DNA of 64,000 nt from JAPSGB01 sp963775185 (lineage in GTDB: Bacteria; Myxococcota_A; Polyangia; Polyangiales; Polyangiaceae), in the NCBI GenBank assembly GCA_963775185.1, contig CAVZIE010000018.1, forward strand, positions 248,001-312,000. Direction: 5' to 3'. The notes under the pieces are model-generated. The model saw nothing but the letters and a program-made list of their open reading frames with translations. It was not told where the DNA came from and searched no databases. How positions within the stretch are numbered: position 1 is the first letter of the stretch; each line of letters starts with the position of its first letter. Positions 1 through 10,964 of this stretch are shown in pieces. The position numbers and the translations under genes are program-made.

Positions 1-2465
1 GTCCCTTGATTGTTGCCTTCCTTGCACTCGGTGCGGGCGCCGCTGTCGTCGGCCTTGACCGTGATGTCGACGGGCGTGCTCGCGGGCGGTGTCGTCCAGT
101 TGCACGTGACCTGCTCGCACTCGCCGGGCTGGAGCGCCTGCGTCGTCGCGGCGCTGCACACCTTCGTGGTGCCGTCGTAGAAGCCGACGGTGATGCCGGC
201 CGAGACGGCGTCGGCACCGCGGTTGCACACGGGCGCGGTGAGCTCCGCGGTGCCGCTGCTGCACTTCGAGTTGGCGGCGCCGGCGGTGAGGTCGGGCGTC
301 GCCAGGCCGTTGGCCGTGCCGGGCACGTTCTGCCGGAAGTTGTTCAGCGTGGGGTCGAGCCAGTTCTTGTTCCACTGGCTGGTCTTGGGGATGGTGCCGT
401 CCTCGTTGACGTTCGTCACCGCGTACGCGTGTTGGTTCCAGATGGTGCGCGAGCGCACCCACTTGTCCTGCGCGTCGGAGTACACGCGGATGCCCGTGAC
501 GCCGTGCGGGTGCGCGGCGCGACAGGTGTTGCCCGTGCCCGGCGTGCCGGCGGGCGGCGCGACGCACGAGAAGCCCTGCTCCAGGCAGAGAGCGTCGTCC
601 TTCGCACCGCAGCAATCCGCTGTTGCGGTGCAGCGGCATAGTCCATTGTCGCATTGCCCGGATACGCAGTCGCTGTTTGCCTTGCAGCGAAGTCCGGGAA
701 ACTGGGAGTCCACGCCGTTGTCGAGGGCAGGGTTCGTGCAGGCGATGCCGTTGACGCCGTCGGAGCACGCGAGGTTCGACGGCGTGATGAGATCCGCGCG
801 GAAGTTGCCGTCGGTGTCGGCGACGACCGGGTTCTCGTACCAGGTGCAGCTCGAGCGGAACTGGCTGAACAGCACGCTGCCGTCCTGGCCGTTGTAGATG
901 CGTACGAAGCACTCGTCGGCGTAGACGACCTCGGCCTTGCCGTCGCCGTCGAAGTCGAACACGCTCGAGCCGGTGATGTTGCTCGAGATGTCCTGCGTCT
1001 TGTGCGACCAGAGGATTCCGGTGGGGCACGCGCCGGGCACGCCGCTCGCGTCGTCGCACGCGTTGCCGGCGCTGCACGTGCCGCCGGGGCGCGGCGTCGC
1101 CGTGCAGTCGATGTCGTAGACCGTCAGGTACGCCTGACCGGCGACGCCCACTTCGGGCAGCCCGTCGCCGTCGTAGTCGGCAACGGTGGGCGCGCCGCCG
1201 CCGCCGCCGGGCACGCTGGTCGGACTGAGCGCGTAGCTGCCGTCGATCGCCTGGACCCACACCTGTCCGTTCGCGACCACGACGATCTCCGGGTTCGTCG
1301 CCGGAACGCCCGCGCCGTAGGCGCCGAAGTCCGCCACGGCGACGAAGCCGGGCGACGCGCCGGTGAAGGTCGGGTCCTGCACCCAGGCGCCGCCGCTCCA
1401 CTCCCAGATGTACTGGCCGTTGGTGAGCTCGACCGCGGGGTCCTGGTCGAGATCCGCGAGCACGGGGTTCAGCCCCTGGCTGTAGCTCGCGTAGTTCGGC
1501 GGGTTGCCGCTCTTGGTCGCGCCGGTGGCGCCGTCGATCACGGTGCCCTCGCGGATCACCTCCGGCACGCCGTCGTCGTCGAGATCGTGGATCGACGGCC
1601 CGGCCCAGCCGAGCGGACAGCGCCCGCTCGCGCACGGGGCGGCAACCGCGTCCTGCGACTCCCAGAGCAGACCCCAGGTGCCGCTCTTGCGCGTGAAGGC
1701 GACCATGTGCCCGTTCGCGCCGTCGGCGACGATGTCGGCGACGCCGTCGCCGTCGAGATCGCCCGCGGCCACCGACGCGCTCGAGACGAGGTAGCCGCTG
1801 TAGCCGGCCTGCCCGCCGCCGAGGTTCGCCTCGAGCTCGCACGTGTCGCCGCGCAGCACGCGGATCACGCCCTGGTCTTCGGTGTAGTTGCTGACGACCG
1901 TGGCCGTGAACGGCGCGACGATGCTCGGCACGCCGCCGCTCTGGGCGTTGAAGTTCACGACGACCGGCGTGGCCTGGACGTCCGTCAGCGTCGGGAAGGG
2001 ATCGCCGGCGGGCGGCGTGGAGAACTCGCACTTCACCGTCGGCGCGAAGTTGCCAGGCGGCAGGCCGACCTGGCAGTTCGGGTCGCTGGTCTTGTTGTCC
2101 GGAGGCGAGCCCCACGGGATGCAGCCGGTGCCGGGCTCGCAGTACGTGTCGTTCTGGCACTCGTTGTCCGACGCGCACGACGTCTGCGTGACGCAGACGC
2201 CGTTGCTGCACACCTGGTTCTCCGGGCAGCCGCCGGCGCACTCCGGTCCGGTGTCCGGGCTCGAGTGGTCCAGGGTGATGCCGCCGTCGGTGGCGCCGCT
2301 GCCCGCCGTCCCCGAGCCGCCGTCGGTGGCGCCGCTGCCGCCGCTGCCGCCGCTACCGCCCGAGTGTCCGTTGCTCGCCGTCGCCGAGCTGTCGCCGCTG
2401 CAGCCGCCCGCCGCCGCGAGCGCCGGCACCACCCCGGCGAGAGCAAGCGCAAGTAGTCGTCGCAT
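1..2465 (-). CDS. FG-GAP/VCBS-repeat surface lipoprotein, 3' end outside window
   Basis: The frame is open on the minus strand from ATG at 2465 to the window edge, so about 820 N-terminal residues are seen and the C-terminus is missing. The start MRRLLALALAGVVPALAAAG followed by GC is a lipoprotein signal peptide with lipobox. A Gly/Ser-rich linker and a Cys-rich stretch follow (ECAGGCPENQVCSNGVCVTQ). After these come several FG-GAP-type calcium-binding loops, visible as DLDGDGVADIV, DLDDDGVPEV, DYDGDGLPEVG and DFDGDGKAEVV, which normally build a beta-propeller. The last visible part (VDITVKADDSGARTECKEGN) resembles a CARDB-type adhesion domain. It is probably an outer-membrane-anchored extracellular protein; ligand unknown. 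The next gene on the plus strand starts 28 bp away, so the two share a short divergent promoter region. Confidence 0.8.
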   Translation of the reverse strand, partial: MRRLLALALAGVVPALAAAGGCSGDSSATASNGHSGGSGGSGGSGATDGGSGTAGSGATDGGITLDHSSPDTGPECAGGCPENQVCSNGVCVTQTSCASDNECQNDTYCEPGTGCIPWGSPPDNKTSDPNCQVGLPPGNFAPTVKCEFSTPPAGDPFPTLTDVQATPVVVNFNAQSGGVPSIVAPFTATVVSNYTEDQGVIRVLRGDTCELEANLGGGQAGYSGYLVSSASVAAGDLDGDGVADIVADGANGHMVAFTRKSGTWGLLWESQDAVAAPCASGRCPLGWAGPSIHDLDDDGVPEVIREGTVIDGATGATKSGNPPNYASYSQGLNPVLADLDQDPAVELTNGQYIWEWSGGAWVQDPTFTGASPGFVAVADFGAYGAGVPATNPEIVVVANGQVWVQAIDGSYALSPTSVPGGGGGAPTVADYDGDGLPEVGVAGQAYLTVYDIDCTATPRPGGTCSAGNACDDASGVPGACPTGILWSHKTQDISSNITGSSVFDFDGDGKAEVVYADECFVRIYNGQDGSVLFSQFRSSCTWYENPVVADTDGNFRADLITPSNLACSDGVNGIACTNPALDNGVDSQFPGLRCKANSDCVSGQCDNGLCRCTATADCCGAKDDALCLEQGFSCVAPPAGTPGTGNTCRAAHPHGVTGIRVYSDAQDKWVRSRTIWNQHAYAVTNVNEDGTIPKTSQWNKNWLDPTLNNFRQNVPGTANGLATPDLTAGAANSKCSSGTAELTAPVCNRGADAVSAGITVGFYDGTTKVCSAATTQALQPGECEQVTCNWTTPPASTPVDITVKADDSGARTECKEGNNQG

Positions 2466-2492
2466 GAACGCAGTATAACCCCCCTCGACCTC

Positions 2493-3894
2493 GTGAGCGC
2501 GTCCCAACCCCTACCCGAATTCGACGCTTGCCAGACCGTGCGACGCCTCCGCACCGGCCCGGTGGCGGACCTGTATCACGCGATCCAGCAGCCCCTGGGA
2601 CGGCCGGTGCTGATCAAGGCGCTGAGCTCGAGCATCCTGCCGTCCTCGCCGTTCGCGGCGTCGCTCGAGCGCGAGGCGCGGCTGCTGGCGGAGCTGCATC
2701 ACCCGGCGATCCCCCGCGTGTACGACTTCGTACGCCGCGACGACCGCATGTGGCTCGTGCTCGAGTACGTCGACGGATTCTCCCTCGACGAGGTCATCGA
2801 AAAGCTCGGTCGGCTGTCGGCCGCCGCCGCCACCGCCGTCGCGCTCGAGATCGCCCGCGCGCTCGACCACGCGCACCAGCACGACGTCGTGCACCGGGAC
2901 CTGCAGCCGCGCAACGTGCTCGTGGCGCGCTCCGGCCAGGTCAAGCTCACCAACTTCGCCGTCGCCGTCGACGAGCGCATGCCGACCGCGCCCGGAGCTG
3001 CTCGACGGCGCCACGAGCGTGACCGGGCCCGCGTACATGTCGCCCGAGCAGATCCTCGGCGAGCCGGCCGATCCGAAGAGCGACATCTTCTCGCTGGGCG
3101 TGGTGCTGTTCGAGATGCTCAGCGGCCAGCGTCCCTTCGACGCGCCCGACGAGCGCAGCGTCACCCAGCACATCCGCCACGATCAGCCGCCGCCGCTCGG
3201 ACGTCTCGCGCCGGGTGTGCCGGGCTCGCTCGAGCGCGTCGTGTTGCGCTGCCTCGAGAAGATGTCGAGCGATCGCTTCCACTCCGCGGCCGAGCTCGTG
3301 CTCGCGCTCGAGGGCGTGCTCGGCGAGCTTGGTGGCGGCTCGCCGCGCGAAGTCGTCGTCGCGGCGCTCGCTTCGGCGGGGCTCGCCGAGCGCGGCGCCG
3401 CCGCCGGTGACGAGCCGCCCCCGTCGCTGGCCCGGGTGCCGCGCCGTCCGTCCCTCGCGCCGGCGCTACGCGGCTTCATCGCGTGCGGCGCGCTCGTCGT
3501 GATCGGCGGCGCGTCGATCCAGTACGTCGCCGCGCGCACCGAGGGCGCGTCCGCCGCCCGCGGCGCCGGCGAGCATCTGGAGCTCACGCCGTCGCGCCCC
3601 GGCTACCTCCGCGTCGTCGCCGAGCCGTGGGCGGTCGTGTTCGTCGACGGCGAGAAGTTCGACACGACGCCTTTCGCCCGCGCCATCCCGCTCGCGGCCG
3701 GCACGCACCACCTGCGATTCGAGCACCCCAACGCGCCGGCCGAGCGTCGCGAGGTCAAGCTGGTCAGCGGCGAGACCGTGCTCGTCGACGTGAAGATGCT
3801 GGTCGTCGCGCCCCCGTCGGACGCCGGCGACGCCGCGCTCGTCGACACTCCCGACGCCGGCGACGCCGGTGACGCCGCGCGCCCCTCCCCCTGA
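2493..3894 (+). CDS. Kinase-like membrane protein with PEGA domain (degenerate Hanks kinase, one frameshift)
   Basis: GTG start at 2493. The N-terminal ~270 residues have the Ser/Thr kinase fold: Lys42 in LIKAL, Glu61 in LEREARLL, HRDLQPRN at 134-141 and MSPEQ in the activation segment. The glycine-rich loop is missing, the catalytic-loop Lys is Gln, and the DFG motif is NFA (154-156), so metal binding and catalysis are doubtful. A single transmembrane helix (around 3475-3535) is followed by a PEGA domain (PGYLRVVAEPWAVVFVDGEK), which usually faces the periplasm. The frame breaks near 2985-2990 (gcgcccgg); removing one C joins ERMPTAP to ELLDGATSVTGPAYMSPEQ. This is probably a sequencing insertion, but a true decayed gene cannot be excluded. 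Confidence 0.75.
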
Positions 3895-3967
3895 CGGCGC
3901 CCTGACGCTGGCGGCGCCCTGACGGCGCCCGAAGGCTCCGGGCGCGTCACTCGAGGGATGTGGTGGT

Positions 3968-3987
3968 TGTCGTTCCGGCGCGGAACC
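3968..3987 (+). repeat. Dispersed 20-bp palindromic repeat, copy 1
   Basis: Variant TGTCGTTCCGGCGCGGAACC, between two convergent genes. It continues into a hairpin with arms CGCGGAA / TTCCGCG. It faces copy 2, 67 bp further on, in opposite orientation. Confidence 0.75.
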
Positions 3988-4053
3988 TTCCGCGGGGCGG
4001 CCGCGAGAAGGGGTCCGGTCGTAGCGGCGTGCGTTGCGGCGAGGCGTCCAGCG

Positions 4054-4073
4054 GGATACCGCGCCGGAGCGGC
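4054..4073 (-). repeat. Dispersed 20-bp palindromic repeat, copy 2
   Basis: Reads GGATACCGCGCCGGAGCGGC on the plus strand, the reverse complement of the family consensus with a TAT variant. It forms a convergent pair with copy 1 in the gap between the kinase-like gene and cysH. Confidence 0.65.
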
Positions 4074-4081
4074 AGGCAGCC

Positions 4082-4816
4082 TCACGGCTTGTTGGCGTCT
4101 GGCGCGGGGACGACGTGCATGCCGCACTCCTTCTTGTCCGCGTTCTCCCACCACCAGCGGCCCTCGCGCTCGTCTTGTCCGGGCATCACCGCGCGCGTGC
4201 ACGGCTCGCAACCAATGCTGCGGTAGCCGCGCTCGAACAACGGATTGTGCGGGACCTCGAAGCCGCGGATGGCGCCCCACACGTACTCCGCGTCCACGTC
4301 GGCGAGGGGGTTGAACTTCACCAGCGGCGCGTCGTCCGTCCCTGCGTACGCGGGGTCGAGCTGCACTGTGGGGACGGCGCTGCGCGTGCTGTTCTGATCG
4401 CGGCGTTGGCCGGTGATCCACGCGGAGACGCCGGCGAGGTAGCGGCGCAGCGGCTCCACCTTGCGGACCGAGCAGCACTCCGTGTGCCCGTCGTCGAAGA
4501 ACGAGAACAGGCCCTTCTTGCGCACGAGATCCTGCACCAGCCGTGCCTGCGGGAAGCAGTACTCGATGTGGATGTCGTAGTGGCGCTCCACCTCGCGGCA
4601 GAAGCGGTACGTCTCGGGATGCAGGCGGCCGGTGTCGAGGGTGAACACGCGGAACGGCAGGTCGCTCTGCTTCGCGTACTCGATCAGGAGCACGTCCTCG
4701 GCGCCGCTGAAGGCGATCGAGACGTCCGCGCCGAACAGCTCGAGCGCGCGCTTGACGACGGCGCCCGGCGGCGCGCCCTCCAGGTCGGCGGACAGGCGTT
4801 CGGTGTCGGGGAGCAT
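4082..4816 (-). CDS. cysH: Phosphoadenylyl/adenylyl-sulfate reductase
   Basis: 244 residues. It reduces activated sulfate (APS or PAPS) to sulfite in cytosolic assimilatory sulfate reduction. The nucleotide-binding loop is SGAED at 37-41. The cysteine pairs Cys114-Cys115 (TECCSVRK) and Cys203-X2-Cys206 (GCEPC) are those that bind a [4Fe-4S] cluster in the bacterial APS-reducing type. The catalytic Cys lies in KKECGMH (residues 228-234) near the C-terminus. The cluster cysteines favour APS as substrate by family rule. The gene stands alone; no other sulfate-assimilation gene is adjacent, and an OYE-type gene diverges 37 bp from its start. Confidence 0.93.
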   Translation of the reverse strand: MLPDTERLSADLEGAPPGAVVKRALELFGADVSIAFSGAEDVLLIEYAKQSDLPFRVFTLDTGRLHPETYRFCREVERHYDIHIEYCFPQARLVQDLVRKKGLFSFFDDGHTECCSVRKVEPLRRYLAGVSAWITGQRRDQNSTRSAVPTVQLDPAYAGTDDAPLVKFNPLADVDAEYVWGAIRGFEVPHNPLFERGYRSIGCEPCTRAVMPGQDEREGRWWWENADKKECGMHVVPAPDANKP

Positions 4817-4853
4817 GTGGACGAGAGCCTAGGACGATATACCCTCGATCGCC

Positions 4854-5902
<1,049 letters not shown>

Positions 5903-5919
<17 letters not shown>

Positions 5920-7804
5920 ACCGACGACGACGTCTGACCGCGACGCCCATGCCGAGCAGGAGCGCGGCGAGGCCCGCGCCGCCGGGTGTGCGGCGCGGTA
6001 CAGCGCAGCCGCAGCCGCCGCTGTCGCCCGAACCGGCCGGCTTCGCGCCGCCGCCCGCGCTGCCGGAGTCCGGACCGCTGGCGCCGGTCCCCGACGTGCC
6101 GCCGGTGCCCGACGTGCCGCCGGTGCCCGACGTGCCGCCGGTGCCCGACGTGCCGCCGCTTGCGCCCGTGCCGCCCGTCGCACCGCTGCCCGAGGCTCCG
6201 CTGGCGCCCGCGTCGGTCCCTCCCGTCGCGCCGCTGCCGCTCGCTCCTGCCGCGCCCGCGTCCGAGCCGCCAGCTCCCGCGCCGCCGTCGGGGGGCGGGC
6301 ATCCCGCATTGTTGGTCGGGAGGCACTTGCCGCCCACGCAGCGGTCGCCGAACGTGCACGCGATGCCGTCGTCGCACGGCGTGCCGTTTGCCACCGGGAA
6401 TCCGACGCACGTGCCGTAGCAGGTGTCGAAGGTCGTGCACGGGTTGCCGTCGTCGCACGAGGCGCCGCTCGACGGGTGGACGCATCCCGACACCGGATCG
6501 CAGCTGTCGTTCGTGCACGGATTGTTGTCGTCGCAGTCCGGCGGCGGCCCCGAGCCGACGCAGGTCCCGGCGGAGCACGCGGACGCTGGCGTGCACACGC
6601 TCTTGTCGTCGCACGCCGAGCCGTCCGCGAGGGGCGGGTGCACGCATGTGCCGGTGCCGGCCTCGCACGAATCGGTGGTGCACGGATTGTTGTCGTCGCA
6701 GTTCTTCGGCGAGCTCACGCAGGCTCCCGCTGTGCATGCGTCGTCCGTGCACGGGTCGCCGTCGCTGCACGTGCCGCCGAAGCTGTGCTTGCAGCCGCTC
6801 GCCGCGTCGCAGGTGTCGATCGTGCACGGGTTGCCGTCGTCGCAGTCCACCCCGGTGCCGGCGCAGGCGCCGTTCGAGCATGCGTCGCTGCTCGTGCACG
6901 CGCTGCCGTCGTCGCAGCTGGCGCCGTTCTTCGCGGCCGCGCTTCCGGTGCAGGCTCCGCCCGAGCATGCGTCGTTCCCCGTGCATCCGTTGCCGTCGTC
7001 GCAGGGCGTTCCGTTCATGGGCGTGCCCGAGCACGCGCCGCTCGAATCGCAGGCCTGGCACTGTGGACACGACGCGGACGCGCAGCAGTAGCCGTCCGTG
7101 CAATGCCCGCTCACGCACAGCGCGTCCTTGGTGCACGTCGTGCCGTCGGCCGTCGGACACGGGTTCGGCTGCGCGACCACGACGTCCGCGGCGTCCGCCA
7201 GCCGGAACCCGCTGCCGCACGCGATGTTGATCATGTTGGGCGCGTTGTCGTTCTCGATCGCCAAGCTCACGAAGCTCACGTTCGCCGGCGCGCAACCCCA
7301 GTTGCCCCCGTACACGACGTGCACCTTCGGGCCCGTGGGGGTGATGAACGACATGTCGCCGCTCGACCCGTCCTCGATGTAGAAGCCGGTGATGGCGATG
7401 TCGCAGCGGCCGACGGTCCCCGCCGGATCGCAGATCTCCACGTAGCCGTCCGCCGGCACCGCCACGCCCGTGAGCGAGATGTCCTGGTACGCCGTGCAGC
7501 CGTTGTTGAAATCGAGCAGGCGGATCCTCGTCAGCCCGCACTGGTCGACGGTGCTCGGCTTCGTTCCCGTCCAGTTCACGTGCAGCTCGATGAACTCGTG
7601 CGTGTCCGTGCCGGGCTGGTTCACGTCGACCTTCGTCAGCTCGACGTTGCACCCCGTGCCGCTGCCCACGACGACTTGCTGCGACGTCGTTCCCGTCGAC
7701 TCCGGCGGCGTCGCCGGATCACCGGAAGAGCACGCGCCGATCGCGAGTATCGCCCCCATCATGCATATCGTCCCGCCCGGACGCGTGGCTGCCGCGTGTC
7801 CCAT
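5903..7804 (-). CDS. Cys-rich repeat surface protein with MYXO-CTERM-like sorting tail
   Basis: Start taken at ATG 7804 (an in-frame ATG at 7840 also exists). The N-terminus ends in a lipobox-like LAIGAC. Next comes a lamin-tail-like region (GCNVELTKVDVNQPGTDTHE, EFIELHVNW). Then follow about nine Cys repeats of the form CDDGNPCT or CDDNNPCT. A Gly/Ser/Thr linker built on a six-residue repeat (GTSGTG, encoded by an 18-bp tandem repeat near 6085-6160) follows. The C-terminus GCGCAVPRR, a hydrophobic helix (GGAGLAALLLGMGVAV) and an Arg cluster match the MYXO-CTERM arrangement: Cys, membrane helix, positive tail. It is predicted to be exported and anchored at the cell surface. Ligand unknown. 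Confidence 0.8.
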
Positions 7805-7881
7805 GTGGATCGCTCCTCCCACTCGAGGAGTACTCCCCATCGTGCGGCGTATCCAGCAGCTCCGTCATTCTTGTATGGGGA

Positions 7882-7901
7882 TGTCGGTCCGGCGCGGAAC
7901 C
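7882..7901 (+). repeat. Dispersed 20-bp palindromic repeat, copy 3
   Basis: TGTCGGTCCGGCGCGGAACC, one base from consensus. Upstream of the minus-strand MYXO-CTERM gene; convergent partner is copy 4. Confidence 0.8.
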
Positions 7902-8207
7902 GAGGCACGCAGACTTGATCGAGATCCGGACTCACGTCGCGCCGCGCGAGACCGCTGCGCACGAGAGCCACGCGAGCGCGAGCACGCGTCCCCGCGGCGG
8001 GTAACACGGCGATCTCATCGTCGCCTCACTGCCCGGGGCTCGGACTGCTCGACTTCGGCGAGCTCGAGCGCGCACATCGCGCCGCCCGTGGCCGCCACGG
8101 CGATGTCCGCCGCCGGGACCGCGCATGATCCTTCACCTTGGGGCGGTCGTGTCGCTCCTTTCCCGCGAGCGGCGTGCCGGTCGCGCGCTTTCGGCGCCGG
8201 CCCGCGC

Positions 8208-8227
8208 GGTTCCGCGCCGGACCGGCA
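8208..8227 (-). repeat. Dispersed 20-bp palindromic repeat, copy 4
   Basis: Exact reverse complement of the consensus, GGTTCCGCGCCGGACCGGCA. Preceded by CGCG, so the arms CGCGCGG and CCGCGCC nearly form a hairpin around TT. Lies 55 bp upstream of the SDR start. Confidence 0.85.
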
Positions 8228-8282
8228 TCCAGACCCAATGGCCGGTGGCATCCGGGCGCGTGACGTTGTAGGTCACCCGGCG

Positions 8283-9083
8283 ATGCAGAGCATCTTCGCG
8301 CGCGGGCTGTTCGACGGGCAGGTCGCCGTCGTCACCGGCGGCGGGACCGGCATCGGTCTGGCCACGGCGCGAGAGCTCGCGTACCTGGGCGCACACGTCG
8401 TCATCGGCAGCCGCAAGCAGGAGAACATCGACGCCGGGCTCGCGAGCCTGGCCGAGGTCGGCGGCGAGCACGCCGGGTTTACCCTCGACGTGCGCGATCA
8501 CGAGCTGTGCGAGGCGTTCGTCAAGCAAACGCTCGAGCGCTTCGGCAAGCTCGACGTGCTGGTCAACAACGCCGGCGGCCAGTTCCCGACCCCGGCGCAG
8601 AACTTGAGCCCACGCGGTTGGGAAGCGGTGATCAAGAACAACCTCAACGGCCTGTTCTTCATGACGCTGGCGACGGCGAACCTGGCGATGATTCCGGCCA
8701 AGCGCGGGCGTATCGTCAACGTGATCGCGGACATCGCCCGCGGCTTCCCCGGCATGGTGCACACCGGCGCAGCGCGAGCCGGCGTGGAGAACATGACCAA
8801 GACCCTCGCGGTCGAGTGGGCGGACAAGGGCATCCGCGTCAACGCCTGCGCGCCCGGGACGATCCGCTCGAGCGGGACGACGCAGTACGGCGAGGGTACG
8901 CTGGAGCTGTCGCGACAAGCCAAGCCGTTGAAGCGCCTGGGCAGCGTCGAGGAGGTGAGCCGCGTCATCGTGTTCCTGGCGAGCGACCAGAACGACTACG
9001 TGACGGGCTCCACCTACTACATCGACGGCGGCGGCTCGCTGTGGGGCGATGTGTGGCCGATCGAGGATCCCCAGAAGTCCTGA
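8283..9083 (+). CDS. Short-chain dehydrogenase/reductase, PECR-like enoyl-CoA reductase group
   Basis: 266 residues, ATG at 8283. Rossmann fold with TGGGTGIG at 18-25 and NNAGG. The usual YxxxK catalytic motif is absent. In its place stands HTGAARAGVENMTKTLAVEW, which closely resembles the peroxisomal trans-2-enoyl-CoA reductase group, where HSGAARAGV occupies this site. It therefore probably acts on acyl-CoA or a related enoyl thioester with NADPH, rather than being a classical alcohol dehydrogenase. The C-terminal YIDGGGSLWG is typical of the family. The following TMTC-like gene begins inside or just after its 3' end, so the two may be co-transcribed. Confidence 0.85.
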   Translation: MQSIFARGLFDGQVAVVTGGGTGIGLATARELAYLGAHVVIGSRKQENIDAGLASLAEVGGEHAGFTLDVRDHELCEAFVKQTLERFGKLDVLVNNAGGQFPTPAQNLSPRGWEAVIKNNLNGLFFMTLATANLAMIPAKRGRIVNVIADIARGFPGMVHTGAARAGVENMTKTLAVEWADKGIRVNACAPGTIRSSGTTQYGEGTLELSRQAKPLKRLGSVEEVSRVIVFLASDQNDYVTGSTYYIDGGGSLWGDVWPIEDPQKS

Positions 9084-10954
9084 GCGAGGACGCCCAGGCG
9101 CGACCGAGCCTCGGGCAGCGGCTGGTCGGTTACTTCACCGGCCAGGACCCGACGTTCTGGATCGCGTTCACGCCGGCGTTGATCGCCAGCGCGTTGCTCT
9201 ACGTGCGCAGCCCCGCCAGCAACTACATCTTCGACGAGCAGGAGGCGCTGCTCGCGAACCCGTACGTGAACGGCACCAGTCCGACCATCTGGGCGGCGAT
9301 CAAGGCGGCGTTCCGCTGCGACTTCTGGGGGCTGCCGCCGGACCGGAGCATCGGCTCCTACCGGCCGATCCCCGACCTGATCTGGCGCGCGCTGTGGCAC
9401 GTGAGCCAGATCCCGTGGTTGCACCACTGGGTCAACGTGGTGTTCCACGCGGTCAACGCCGCGCTCGTCGCGGGCATCACGCTCGCGATCACCAAGCGCC
9501 GCGACACCGCGTGGCTCGCGGGCCTGGCGTTCGTCACCTGCGCGGTGCTCACGGAAGCCGTCACGGGCGTGGTCGGCATCGCGGACGTGCTCGGCGGGCT
9601 CGGCGTGCTGTTGGCGATCACGGCGCTGCGCTGGCCGATCTGGGCGATGCCGCTCGGCGTCTTCGCGGCCACGACCTTCGGCATGTTCTCGAAAGAGAGC
9701 GCGATGGTCGCGATCCCGATCGTGGCGTGGGTCGCGCTGGTTGCCGCGCCGATGCTGCACCCCGGAAAGCCGCGTCGCGTCGCGTCGGCACTGCTCGCCC
9801 TGGTCGCCTCCGCGAGCGCGCTCGTGCTGTACACGTACCTCCGGCGCCGTTGGTTTCCGGTGCATCTGCCGGCGAGCGTCACCGCGGCGCTTCCGCCGGG
9901 GGCGTCGCTGCCGCATCGCGCCATGCACGCGTTCCTGGTGTGGTTCCAGCAGCCCGTGCTGCCGCACGATCCGATCAACAACCCGCTGGTCGAAGCGGAT
10001 TTTCCGCATCGCGTCGCCGGTGCGCTGCGCGTCTACTGGCGCGGCGTGATGCAGGTGGTGTTCCCCTGGCACCTGTCCGGCGACTACTCGTTCCCGCAGG
10101 AACCGATCCCGGCCCGCGTCGTGTTCCCGGCGAGCGTGCTCGGCGGCCTGTTGCTGGTCGGGCCGCCGATCGTCGCCGTCGGGGCGTGGATCCGCGCGCT
10201 GGTGCTCGAGAAGCGCGGCCGGGATGCCGCGCCGGTCGCGCTCCTGGCGATTGGTTTGCTGTGGGCGCCGATCGCGTATTTCCCGCACTCGAACATCCCG
10301 GTGCTGCTGCCCACGGTGCGCGCGGAACGCTTCTGGTACCTGCCGGCGATGGGCACGGCGCTGCTCGTCGCGTTGCTGTTCACGCGGCTGTTCGAGCGCG
10401 TGAAATGGCGCCACGGCGCGCCGGCGCTGGCGTTCGCGCTGGTGTTCTTCGGATTCCAGGCGGCGCGCGCGCGGATGCACGCGCTCGACTACACCGACGA
10501 TCTGTCGTTCTGGAACTCGACGCGGCAAGCCGTGCCGAACAGCGCGAAGGCCCAGCTCAACTACTCCGTGATGGTCGGGGCGCGCGGGCGCATGGCCGAG
10601 CGCCTGGTGTACAGTCGCAGGGCGCTCGATCTCGCGCCCCAGTGGCCGATGGCGCACATCTACCTCGGCGACACGCTCTGCCGCATGCACCGTGCCGAGG
10701 AGGCGTGGCCGCACTACAAACGCGGCTTCGAGATGGCGCCGAACGATCCGAACCTGATCGCGCTGGCGCTCCAGTGCATGTGGGACGAGCACGACGTCCA
10801 TCCTCACGACGAGGCGCTACTGGCGCTCGCGCGCGAGCACCCCGGGTCGTGGATCGCGTATCTTGGCACCGACATCGTGGACAACGGCGACAAGTTCAAC
10901 GGCGTCGATCCGAAGTACCGGCCGCGCGGCTACAACGAAGGCCCGAAGAAGTAG
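9053..10954 (+). CDS. TMTC-like polytopic membrane protein with C-terminal TPR
   Basis: The start is uncertain: GTG at 9053 (or 9041) would overlap the SDR gene, and no ATG stands at a plausible place. The protein has about ten membrane segments. Early luminal/periplasmic FDEQEALLANPYVNG and SYRPIPDLIWRALWH resemble the TMTC/PMT class of GT-C glycosyltransferases, which use polyprenyl-phosphate sugars. After the last helix (LAFALVFFGFQAARARMHA) come TPR-like repeats (NSAKAQLNYSVMVGARGRMA; APQWPMAHIYLGDTLCRMHR). Such proteins are predicted to glycosylate exported proteins, but no donor or target can be named here. Its 3' end converges on the next gene with a 10-bp gap. Confidence 0.7.
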   Translation: MADRGSPEVLSEDAQARPSLGQRLVGYFTGQDPTFWIAFTPALIASALLYVRSPASNYIFDEQEALLANPYVNGTSPTIWAAIKAAFRCDFWGLPPDRSIGSYRPIPDLIWRALWHVSQIPWLHHWVNVVFHAVNAALVAGITLAITKRRDTAWLAGLAFVTCAVLTEAVTGVVGIADVLGGLGVLLAITALRWPIWAMPLGVFAATTFGMFSKESAMVAIPIVAWVALVAAPMLHPGKPRRVASALLALVASASALVLYTYLRRRWFPVHLPASVTAALPPGASLPHRAMHAFLVWFQQPVLPHDPINNPLVEADFPHRVAGALRVYWRGVMQVVFPWHLSGDYSFPQEPIPARVVFPASVLGGLLLVGPPIVAVGAWIRALVLEKRGRDAAPVALLAIGLLWAPIAYFPHSNIPVLLPTVRAERFWYLPAMGTALLVALLFTRLFERVKWRHGAPALAFALVFFGFQAARARMHALDYTDDLSFWNSTRQAVPNSAKAQLNYSVMVGARGRMAERLVYSRRALDLAPQWPMAHIYLGDTLCRMHRAEEAWPHYKRGFEMAPNDPNLIALALQCMWDEHDVHPHDEALLALAREHPGSWIAYLGTDIVDNGDKFNGVDPKYRPRGYNEGPKK

Positions 10955-10964
10955 CGGAGCGTCG

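Larger units (their letters stand above)
7805..8282. other. 478-bp divergent intergenic region with a repeat pair
   Basis: Lies between the starts of the MYXO-CTERM gene and the SDR gene. It holds dispersed-repeat copies 3 and 4 as a convergent pair. On the minus strand around 8040-8120 a short stretch reads like protein (AADIAVAATGGAMCALELAE) but has no convincing start. It could be a gene remnant. No clear promoter was identified. Confidence 0.4.

Noticed and set aside
654..2456. Long plus-strand frame of 600 codons across the left part
   Set aside because: It is a shadow of the minus-strand FG-GAP lipoprotein; its product is Arg/Ala/Val-rich without any motif.
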